DNA from: Colwellia sp.
Lineage (GTDB): Bacteria > Pseudomonadota > Gammaproteobacteria > Enterobacterales > Alteromonadaceae
NCBI RefSeq assembly: GCF_013215345.1
Contig: NZ_JABSOV010000035.1
Span: 1 to 36,203, forward strand
DNA: 36,203 nt
Reading direction: 5' to 3'
The notes beneath the pieces were generated by a model. It did not search any database. It saw nothing but the letters and a program-made list of their open reading frames with translations, and was not told where the DNA came from. Positions 24,938-32,432 of the stretch are shown here, piece after piece; position 1 is the stretch's first letter; every line of letters begins with the position of its first letter. The translations under genes and the position numbers were made by a program.

Positions 24938-26422
24938 TTAGTGGCTTGAACGACAATATTGGTCTAAGAAGGATTGATGTGAAGGTAGGTCTGCGACCGC
25001 CTTATCAATTGTTTGTCTTATATCGCTTAAGAATCTTTCGAGTTCGTGTGGCTTCATAATAGCGGCAATTTGATGATATTGTTCAGGATAAACACCTTGC
25101 CCCAACATTACTTGCGCCCATGAATCAACACGGAATAATTCGCCTTCAGAGGTGAAAATCCGTCCCGTTTCTTTGAATAAGTCTAATCTTTGTTTGAGTG
25201 AATCAGGTATTTCCATATTTTTACAGTACTGCCAAAACGGTGTGTCAGCTCTCTGGGTTGCATGGTAATGTAAAATAATAAAGTCTCGAATATGCTCAAG
25301 TTCAGTGGTGAGTTGTTGATTATATTCGTTAACAGCAGAAGGGCTTATGCCCTCGAAAGGAAATAGTCGAATTAGCCGTAAAACACCTGACATGATCAAA
25401 TGGATACTGGTTGATTCCAATGGCTCTAAGAAGCCGCTAGATAAACCTAAAGCAACACAGTTTTTATTCCAACCTTTTCTTCTACGGCCAGTCTTAAACT
25501 TAATCACTCTTGGTTGGTTAATTGCCTCGCCTTCAATGTTATCCATCAATAAGGTTTTTGCATCATCATCAGCTAAGTACTTACTGCAAAACACTAAGCC
25601 ATTACCTACTCTATGCTGTAATGGAATACGCCACTGCCAACCACTGTCTCGAGCGATAGAACGGGTGTAAGGCAAGGGTGCTGATACAGACTTTGTTTGT
25701 ACGGCTACAGCACTGTCACAGGGTAACCAGTGTGACCAATCTTCATAACCAGTATGTAAGGCTTTTTCGATGAGTAAACCTACAAAACCAGTACAATCTA
25801 TAAATAACTGACCTTCAATAACATTGCCATTGGCAAGTTGTAGTGATTTAATTTCACCCGTTTTACTATCTTTGGTTACGTCGATAATTTTACCTTCTAT
25901 GCGTTTTACACCATGAGCCTCGGCAAATGTGCGTAAAAACTTTGCATAGAGAGTAGCGTCTAAATGATAGGAATAATTTAAGCCGCCTTTAGTCAGGGCG
26001 AATTTTTCAGCTTTAGCTGCTTGAATTTCAGGAGAGTAATGATCAAAGGCGAAGTCAATGTTGTTTCGTTTGCCGTGTAACCAAAAATGCTGAAACTCTC
26101 CAGCCCAACATTCTTTTCCTACACGGCCAAAACCATGCATATATTCATCATCGCCCTTTTTCCAGTTTTCAAAGTTAATACCTAATTTGAACGTTGCATG
26201 TGTTGCTTTCATGAAGGCTTGTTCATTGATCCCAAGTAGACGATGAAATGCAGTTAGGGTCGGGATTGCTGCTTCACCAACACCGACAGTAGCAATTTCG
26301 TCTGACTCCACTAAGGTGATATCAAAGGATTTACCTAACAACTTTGACAATGAGGCTGCTGACATCCAACCGGCAGTTCCGCCACCAGCAATAACTATTT
26401 TAGTAATTTTTTGATTATTCAT
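24938..26422 (-). CDS. Flavin-dependent (tryptophan) halogenase family protein 2
   Basis: Second halogenase-like flavoprotein, 494 residues. All hallmark elements are intact: GGGTAGW (13-19), GVGEAAIP (48-55), catalytic-type Lys79 in TFKLG, WQWRIP (262-267, the WxWxIP motif) and Glu337 in PLESTS. It is therefore more orthodox than the protein at 23164-24723, and the two differ throughout, so they are old paralogues and not a recent duplication. It lies 37 bases downstream of sapC, starts after GAGG, and is probably cotranscribed with it. It likely uses reduced FAD from a partner reductase, which is not encoded here. Substrate unknown; halogenation may not be its true activity in this setting. 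Confidence 0.92.
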   Translation of the reverse strand: MNNQKITKIVIAGGGTAGWMSAASLSKLLGKSFDITLVESDEIATVGVGEAAIPTLTAFHRLLGINEQAFMKATHATFKLGINFENWKKGDDEYMHGFGRVGKECWAGEFQHFWLHGKRNNIDFAFDHYSPEIQAAKAEKFALTKGGLNYSYHLDATLYAKFLRTFAEAHGVKRIEGKIIDVTKDSKTGEIKSLQLANGNVIEGQLFIDCTGFVGLLIEKALHTGYEDWSHWLPCDSAVAVQTKSVSAPLPYTRSIARDSGWQWRIPLQHRVGNGLVFCSKYLADDDAKTLLMDNIEGEAINQPRVIKFKTGRRRKGWNKNCVALGLSSGFLEPLESTSIHLIMSGVLRLIRLFPFEGISPSAVNEYNQQLTTELEHIRDFIILHYHATQRADTPFWQYCKNMEIPDSLKQRLDLFKETGRIFTSEGELFRVDSWAQVMLGQGVYPEQYHQIAAIMKPHELERFLSDIRQTIDKAVADLPSHQSFLDQYCRSSH

Positions 26423-26459
26423 TTAAACCTCAAAACATGTGTTGTCATTAACAGGTAAA

Positions 26460-27176
26460 CTATTGCTTGTTTTTTAAGTCGACTAAGCGTTGAATATTGT
26501 CCAAAGAAGCGGTAATGAAATAGGCTACTCTTAATAAACCGGAGCTATGCAGCTCAGTCAAGGCATCACCACTGAGTAGGGAAAGCTTTTCTTCGTTTAG
26601 GGTATAATTGCCTTGCAGAGAAATTTTTTCACCATTGTTTAATTCAATATTTAAAGCAACAGGTTCAATTAAATCATTTTTCAAGAAAGCGGCAAACATT
26701 TCTTGGTTTAGTTGAGAGCCATCATGTAGTGTTTTTAATGATTGGTTTACTTGCACAAGATAAGGACTAGCCTGACCATCTTCTAAAAATATTGGCTCGC
26801 CACTTTTTTTGTTTACTCGAGGGTTGTCCATATCAATGGCAACTATCGGCAGCTTAACCTTTTCCCCGTTTTCTTCTTTTTCTTCAAAACCAATAATGAA
26901 AGGGCCTTTATTAATCATCGCCGGGATATAGCTGGCTTGCCAACCGTTATTAATATATTGGTTCTCACCAGCAACTAAACCAAGCAATACCACACTTTGA
27001 AACTGACCTGTTTCAGGGTTTTTAATAAATAGAATAGGGTAGTCACGTTGTGCTGCTTTAATTTCGTTAGGGAATATTAAGGCACTGTTAATTTTTTCTG
27101 AAAATTCATCGTCAAAATGAGTGATAACTTTAACGTCTTTGTGGTTTTTATTATCGAGGATGTCGTGATTAGCCAT
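26460..27176 (-). CDS. SapC family protein
   Basis: Protein of 238 residues without a signal peptide, matching the SapC family (PF07277), a name taken from a Campylobacter surface-layer locus. Typical segments are the N-terminal SALIFPNEIKAAQRDYPILF, then GFEEKEENGEKV, the charged IDMDNPRVNKKSG and C-terminal LSGDALTELHSSGLLRVAYF. Its function is unknown. In marine gammaproteobacteria and caulobacters it is regularly found between a TonB-dependent receptor and a tryptophan halogenase, exactly as here. The start follows TAGGAATTTCC. A terminator lies between the receptor gene and sapC, so sapC-halogenase may have its own promoter in the 27177-27390 region as well as read-through. Confidence 0.88.
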   Translation of the reverse strand: MANHDILDNKNHKDVKVITHFDDEFSEKINSALIFPNEIKAAQRDYPILFIKNPETGQFQSVVLLGLVAGENQYINNGWQASYIPAMINKGPFIIGFEEKEENGEKVKLPIVAIDMDNPRVNKKSGEPIFLEDGQASPYLVQVNQSLKTLHDGSQLNQEMFAAFLKNDLIEPVALNIELNNGEKISLQGNYTLNEEKLSLLSGDALTELHSSGLLRVAYFITASLDNIQRLVDLKNKQ

Positions 27177-27390
27177 GGAAATTCCTATAGATGAATGTTT
27201 CTTAATAAAGGTTTTTATTTGTTTTTAGATGTAGCTATTTTTTAACAATTTTAAGTAATGATTCATTATTTCAATTGGTATTACTGTAGTTAAAATGAAT
27301 GTTTTATAAAAGCATCTGGGAGAAGATCACTTTATAAAAAATTATCTAGGCTTTTCTTGTTCTTCTCGGTGCTGAGTATTTATATCCTAA
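27177..27390. other. AT-rich upstream region of sapC
   Basis: Non-coding part of the 312-base gap between the receptor and sapC. It is AT-rich with no operator of the TGTAAGCGCTTACA type and no ORF. It includes ATTTCAATTGGTATTA, faintly like the end of the inverted-repeat element at 11436, but with no partner repeat. A sapC promoter is expected here; I cannot place it. Confidence 0.4.
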
Positions 27391-27433
27391 ATAAAAATAA
27401 ACCGCCAAATTTTTAGGCTTAGCGGTTTATTTA
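27391..27433 (-). terminator. Terminator between TonB receptor and sapC
   Basis: On the minus strand an 11-bp stem (AAATAAACCGC from 27433-27423 with GCGGTTTATTT from 27406-27396) is followed by TTATTTAGG-like U-rich sequence. It lies 56 bases after the receptor stop and would reduce read-through into sapC and halogenase 2, giving a high receptor to low enzyme ratio. Confidence 0.75.
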
Positions 27434-27488
27434 GACATACTTATTAGGTGACTCTTAATTATTAGCTAAGAGCTTATATTCGTATAAC

Positions 27489-30400
27489 TTAGAAAGTATA
27501 ACGAAGACCTAACTCATAACGTGCATCCCATTCTTCAGCAAAAGTTAGCTGGTTAGCTGTTCGACCATGTTTACGCGGGTCTTCACCAGTAATGTTTATG
27601 CCTGCAAATGACATTGAGAACTGCTCGGTTACTTGATAACCAACACTGAAATCAATTTGTGAGTACTCTTCAGTAAACTCAGGCTCATTTGCATAAATTG
27701 CCGCATCGTTTAAGAATTCGTCACGCCAGTTATAAGCAATACGTGCTGAGAAACCTTCCATTTCATATAACAACACTAAGTTAGCCGTGTCACTTAAACC
27801 AAGTAAAGCAAACTGGGTATCTGTAGCTGTTAAATCAAACTCTATATCGCCATTAACAAGGGTATAGTTTGCTTGGAAGCCAAAGCCACTATCGCCAAAG
27901 AAATGCTGCACCGCGAATTCCATACCATCAATTACTGCACTTTTGTTGTTCGTTGGTGATTGTGATAAAAAGCTCATTAATGGATCGTCGCTGTTAGCGA
28001 AAACATCGACTTCTTTTTCATAGTAGTTATCGGTATGACCGTTAGCATAAATTGTTTCACCTAACTGAGTCGCCGCAACTTGTGAGAATAAGGTTGTTTC
28101 GTTAACGTTAATACCAGCGGTATTTAAATCCTCAATCGCTTGTAAAGCTCTTGGGCCGGCACTTGGATCTCTTAAACCATAATAATCACTGACAACCGGT
28201 GCATTACCGATAAATTTATCAACATCTTTTCTGAAATAACCCGCAGAAACATAACTGGTATCGTCAAAATACCATTCCATTGAAATATCAATGTTAGTTG
28301 ATTCTAATGGCACCAGTGATGCGCTACCGCTACTTGCCGAGCCATTTAGTTCATTAAGCACTGTTGGTGCCCCAGGGCCGCCGGTAATACTTACAGCATT
28401 ACTTAATTGGCCGTAAGTAGGACGAGCAATTGTTTGACTAAATGATGCACGGGCTTTGACGTCCGGTGTTAAGTCAATATCAAAATCGATATTCGGTAAG
28501 AAGTGACTATAAGAGTTTGACTCACTACGCAGTTGAGCATCAACAAAGGCACCTTGATCTACGATAAAGTCATTATTACTTACCCAGCGTACCGCGGTTG
28601 GTGCAGCAATATTAGCCGTTGAAGTAGATTTAGTATCTTCATAACGTACACCTACAGAGACGTTGTAAGGCAAGTCAGAGATGTAACCTGAGTAAGAGAC
28701 TTTTACATAAGCCGCGGTAACATCTTCTTGGATACGACGGTCAGTTGCAAGGGCTGTATCACGTGCTAAATCTAAGCCATAAATAGGCGCTGCCCAATTG
28801 GCTAATGCAATAGCATCGCCACGGAAAGCTTGTGTCCAACCAGTCGTTTTATAATCGTCTAAAGAGTCATTAAAATCGATAGCATCTAACATAGAGGCAG
28901 GAATTTCACCGGGGTTGTTTACACCCCAATCACCCATGGATTGGTTAGTACTTGATTGAGTTGAGTGGTTATCCATTTCTCTTGATTCAATACCGAAATC
29001 GATTTGACCATCTTCAAATTCCCAGTTTCCGTCGATACGAATTTGAGTAATGTCATTGGTATTATAAGCATGAGACTTTTGGTAAATAGAGGTACCAAGA
29101 TCGCTAACGTCAAATGCATTGTTACAGTTTAAACCAATGCGAGCATCACAATCGTCGAAACCAACATGGATTGCCGGAATACCTGAGGCGCCATAAGTCG
29201 CACCCTGTTGTGCTAAAATGTTAGAACCAATACCAACAGTGACATCATTACCATAGCTTGATAATGGTGATGACTCAGAAGAAGAGTCGTTATAATCAAA
29301 CGCTAAGGTTAAATCATCATTAACTTCCCAAACTAAGTTCAAGCCAATAGAGTCATCTTCGGTGATTGAATTACGATATTTTTGTTTTGTGGCAATATCA
29401 CGAGGTGCTTGTTCTCTTTTATCTTCACGGTAAATTAAAGGTGAAGGGTTTAAACCATCAGTAAAAGTGATATCACTTTTATAGTCAGACATCCAAATAG
29501 ATAACTCAGTACCCTGTTGCTCTTGCTCTAACTTAGAATAAGTATAATCAAAAGTCGCGGTAAGAGTCTCTATAGGGCGATATTGTAATGTTAGTTGCGC
29601 GTTAGTACGTTCACGTTGACGATCCCATAAACGGTAACCAAGATCTGAAGGAAGGGCATAGTTTTCACCCATACCCGGAGCATTATTTAATTGCGTAGGG
29701 GCTCCTGGAGAAGTCGCAGGCACCATATCAGGCACTGTCCCGTCATATACACCGTTACGCCATTGAGCAACAACGGCTTGTGTTGAACTACTATCACGTT
29801 GAGAAAAGCTACCTGTGAAAGAAGCACCAAACATCTCATCTTCATCGGTCCAACTTAATAAGCCAGAAATTTCAGGTGTTACTTGGTCACTGTAATCACG
29901 AACACCATCTCTTACTGAGGTGTCCATCATTGCTTTACCACCGATGCTGGCAATAAAGCCTGGGTTATCAAGTGGTTTAGCTGTATTAATGTTAATGGTT
30001 GCACCAATACCGCCACTTGCAGCAGCAGCATTAGCTGTTTTGTATATTTCTACCGACTTAACCGCATCAGAAGCAAGATTTTGGAAATCAAAAGCTCTGT
30101 TATCAGAAGCACCGCCACCGTCAGGTAAGGTAGATGAAGCCATAAGGCGGCCATTTAAGGTAACCATATTATACTGAGGACCAAAGCCACGAACTGTTAC
30201 TCGGCTACCTTCACCATTTGAACGGTCAATCGAAACACCGGTAATACGTTGTAAAGATTCGGCTAAGTTAGTATCAGGGAACTTACCGATATCCTCAGCA
30301 GAGATGGCATCGACGACACCCGTAGCATCACGCTTTAAACGCGTTGACTCTTTAATGCTTGAACGCATACCCGTTACTTCGATAACTTCGACGTCTGCTT

Positions 30401-30503
30401 TAGCTGATACTTCTTCTGCTGATACTGCAGGTAGCGCTGTTGCCCCAAGTATCAGTGATAAGCTCGTTGCAATTCTTGTTTTAGTAAATGTTTTCTGAAT
30501 CAT
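27489..30503 (-). CDS. TonB-dependent receptor (carbohydrate-type)
   Basis: Outer-membrane active transporter of 1004 residues. Signal peptide with cleavage near PAVSA-EE, then a TonB-box-like VEVIEVTGMR at about residues 38-47. The plug domain follows (about 60-170: DATGVVDAISAEDIGKFPD, LAESLQRITGVSIDR, VTVRGFGPQYN) and then a long 22-strand barrel ending in the aromatic terminus LGLRYTF. The plug wording is that of the large marine TonB receptors for oligosaccharides rather than siderophore receptors. Together with GH1, GH3, GH94 and LacI sites it most likely imports beta-gluco-oligosaccharides or their oxidised forms. A TATAAT promoter with an overlapping LacI-type operator precedes it, plus a second perfect operator. 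Ligand inferred from context. Confidence 0.93.
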   Translation of the reverse strand: MIQKTFTKTRIATSLSLILGATALPAVSAEEVSAKADVEVIEVTGMRSSIKESTRLKRDATGVVDAISAEDIGKFPDTNLAESLQRITGVSIDRSNGEGSRVTVRGFGPQYNMVTLNGRLMASSTLPDGGGASDNRAFDFQNLASDAVKSVEIYKTANAAAASGGIGATININTAKPLDNPGFIASIGGKAMMDTSVRDGVRDYSDQVTPEISGLLSWTDEDEMFGASFTGSFSQRDSSSTQAVVAQWRNGVYDGTVPDMVPATSPGAPTQLNNAPGMGENYALPSDLGYRLWDRQRERTNAQLTLQYRPIETLTATFDYTYSKLEQEQQGTELSIWMSDYKSDITFTDGLNPSPLIYREDKREQAPRDIATKQKYRNSITEDDSIGLNLVWEVNDDLTLAFDYNDSSSESSPLSSYGNDVTVGIGSNILAQQGATYGASGIPAIHVGFDDCDARIGLNCNNAFDVSDLGTSIYQKSHAYNTNDITQIRIDGNWEFEDGQIDFGIESREMDNHSTQSSTNQSMGDWGVNNPGEIPASMLDAIDFNDSLDDYKTTGWTQAFRGDAIALANWAAPIYGLDLARDTALATDRRIQEDVTAAYVKVSYSGYISDLPYNVSVGVRYEDTKSTSTANIAAPTAVRWVSNNDFIVDQGAFVDAQLRSESNSYSHFLPNIDFDIDLTPDVKARASFSQTIARPTYGQLSNAVSITGGPGAPTVLNELNGSASSGSASLVPLESTNIDISMEWYFDDTSYVSAGYFRKDVDKFIGNAPVVSDYYGLRDPSAGPRALQAIEDLNTAGINVNETTLFSQVAATQLGETIYANGHTDNYYEKEVDVFANSDDPLMSFLSQSPTNNKSAVIDGMEFAVQHFFGDSGFGFQANYTLVNGDIEFDLTATDTQFALLGLSDTANLVLLYEMEGFSARIAYNWRDEFLNDAAIYANEPEFTEEYSQIDFSVGYQVTEQFSMSFAGINITGEDPRKHGRTANQLTFAEEWDARYELGLRYTF

Positions 30504-30535
30504 GTTATATCCCCAGTTTAGTGGATCACTTTATA

Positions 30536-30541
30536 ATTATA
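30536..30541 (-). promoter_or_regulatory. Probable -10 box of the TonB receptor promoter
   Basis: On the minus strand, a perfect TATAAT, 32 bases before the receptor ATG. The region where a -35 box should lie is poor and is covered by the operator at 30548-30563, the arrangement expected for a promoter blocked by a repressor. Confidence 0.55.
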
Positions 30542-30547
30542 TGTATT

Positions 30548-30563
30548 GGTTAAGCGCTTACAT
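30548..30563. promoter_or_regulatory. LacI-family operator 4
   Basis: GGTTAAGCGCTTACAT: the right half-site is perfect, the left degenerate. It sits 6 bases upstream of the receptor -10 box, so occupancy would block RNA polymerase. Confidence 0.75.
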
Positions 30564-30623
30564 TTTTATACGGAAAAATATAACAAATCGGTAATAAATG
30601 ACAAGCTGTAATTTAATGTATCT

Positions 30624-30639
30624 ATGTAAGCGCTTACAT
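30624..30639. promoter_or_regulatory. LacI-family operator 5 (perfect palindrome)
   Basis: ATGTAAGCGCTTACAT, flanked by T and A to make an 18-bp perfect palindrome. Centre-to-centre it is 76 bases from operator 4 and 211 bases from operator 6, within the divergent region of receptor and GPH-GH94 operons. Confidence 0.88.
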
Positions 30640-30834
30640 AAAAGGTAAATTATTAACGAAAATAGGTCAATAAATATTTCAAAGTAAATTAAAGTTTATA
30701 CACTAAATGTATGAATGTTATACAGGCGCGTGCTTTATTTTTTTATCATAAACTTATGTTTTAATTGCGTTTAACTTTATATTAGCATTAGGTGTTAAAA
30801 ATTATTATTGATAATAATACAAATACCAGTATAT

Positions 30835-30850
30835 TTGTAAGCGCTTACAT
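30835..30850. promoter_or_regulatory. LacI-family operator 6
   Basis: TTGTAAGCGCTTACAT, one mismatch at the outermost base. It lies 92 bases before the GPH symporter start and probably controls the GPH-GH94-gntK-CBM9 operon. The region 30504-30941 as a whole is a 438-base regulatory gap with no other gene. Confidence 0.85.
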
Positions 30851-30941
30851 TTGTTGGCGTTTAAGCTAATAAAATTGTAATTAGTACCTTGGTATTTTCC
30901 CTGCGTGAATGTAATTTTTGGTAATGACAGTGAACCTAATA

Positions 30942-32432
30942 ATGATAAAAAATATAAAACAAACTCAACATAATTTAGGCCCAAACTCTGGTCCGAATTC
31001 TGGCCTGAGCTTAGGCGAAAAAGTAGGTTATGCCTGCGGCGATGTCGCATCAAACTTTTATTGGCGTGTCTTTGATGTATTCCTCTTTATCTTTTATACC
31101 GATGTTTTTGGCTTATCAGCAGCTGCCGTCGGTACCATGATGCTGGTGACTCGGCTTATTGATGCCTTTTCTGATCCGCTAATGGGCGCAATCGCCGATA
31201 GAACTAATACTCGTTTTGGTAAATTTAGGCCCTATTTACTCTGGGGTATTATCCCTATGATTGCCGCAGGGGTACTTACTTTTACCGTGCCTGATGTCAG
31301 TGATGGCAATAAATTAATTTGGGCCTATGGCACTTACATCTTTATGATGTTGGCATACACCTTTATAAATGTGCCCTACGGAGCCTTACTCGGTGTGGTT
31401 ACGGGTGACAGTCAACAAAGAACTACCTTAACAAGCTTCCGTTTTATTGGTGCTTTTTCTGGTGGCAGTCTTGTTGCTTTTATGACGCCTGAATTGGTAA
31501 ATTACTTAGGGCAGGGTGATGAAGCACTTGGTTGGCAGCTTACTATGCTTACTTATGGTTTAGTTTCAGCGGTACTTTTTGTTATTACCTTTTTATCAAC
31601 CACTGAGCGTATATCTCCACCAGCACAGCAAAAAACACCGGTATTACAAGATTTAAAAGATTTGACGCAGAATACCCCTTGGAAGATTCTTTTTGTTTTA
31701 GCACTTATCATCATGATGACTATCTCATTAAGAGGCAGCAGCGGAACTTTCTATTTTAAATATTATGTTGAACGTCCGGATTTAATTGGTAGCTTCGCCA
31801 TGGCTTACATGATTGCTTTAGCCATTGGTGCAGCGTCTACGCCTTTATTGACCAAGTTCATTGATAAGCGCCGTTTGTTAATGATACTAATGACTATTGT
31901 CGCAGCGCTATCACTCATTTTCTACTTTGTGCCAAAGGACAACATTACCTCGATGTTTACCTTGCAGATACTCATTGGCTTAGCACTGGGACCAAAATCG
32001 CCGTTAGTTTTTTCTATGTATGCAGATACTGCAGATTTCTCGCAATGGCATACGGGCAGACGGGCCACTGCGATGATATTTTCCGCTGCTGCATTTGCAC
32101 AAAAACTCGGTGGTGCCCTTGCGGGCGCTATGATTGGCTGGACGCTGGCTTCATTAGGTTATATTGCCAACCAGGTGCAAACGGTTACATCTCAAGATGG
32201 CATTGTGTTATTGATGACCTTGCTGCCGGCTATTTTTGCCGCCATTGCCGTGCCGGTAATTTATTTTTATCCGTTAGATGATCAGCAGTTGAAGAAGTTG
32301 CAAGGTGAGTTAATTACCCAGGAAAAAATAGCAAGGGAAGAGTTAGCGGAGCAAGAATTAGCGCAGCAAAAACTAACTAAAAATGAAAAACCTAATGCGA
32401 CTGATGAGCAAACAGGAGCCGTTAATGCCTAA
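30942..32432 (+). CDS. GPH-family symporter, probable cellobionate/cellobiose carrier
   Basis: MelB-like inner-membrane symporter of about 496 residues. Marks: LGEKVGYACGDVASNFYWRV, RLIDAFSDPLMGAIADRTN and RFGKFRPYLLWG; the C-terminal tail is long and Glu/Gln/Lys-rich (QEKIAREELAEQELAQQKL). Its gene overlaps the GH94 gene by 8 bases, so the carrier very likely imports the GH94 substrate. Start is uncertain: ATG 30942 is chosen, ATG 30924 or TTG 30918 are in frame and no candidate has a strong ribosome site. The first 22 bases around ATG 30942 match those around the GH3 start at 18803, an odd resemblance. Cargo inferred from neighbours. Confidence 0.87.
   Translation: MIKNIKQTQHNLGPNSGPNSGLSLGEKVGYACGDVASNFYWRVFDVFLFIFYTDVFGLSAAAVGTMMLVTRLIDAFSDPLMGAIADRTNTRFGKFRPYLLWGIIPMIAAGVLTFTVPDVSDGNKLIWAYGTYIFMMLAYTFINVPYGALLGVVTGDSQQRTTLTSFRFIGAFSGGSLVAFMTPELVNYLGQGDEALGWQLTMLTYGLVSAVLFVITFLSTTERISPPAQQKTPVLQDLKDLTQNTPWKILFVLALIIMMTISLRGSSGTFYFKYYVERPDLIGSFAMAYMIALAIGAASTPLLTKFIDKRRLLMILMTIVAALSLIFYFVPKDNITSMFTLQILIGLALGPKSPLVFSMYADTADFSQWHTGRRATAMIFSAAAFAQKLGGALAGAMIGWTLASLGYIANQVQTVTSQDGIVLLMTLLPAIFAAIAVPVIYFYPLDDQQLKKLQGELITQEKIAREELAEQELAQQKLTKNEKPNATDEQTGAVNA

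Noticed and set aside
23164-26422. Two halogenase genes as part of a halogenated natural-product cluster
   Set aside because: No polyketide, peptide-synthetase, flavin reductase or tailoring genes are near; the context is sugar transport.
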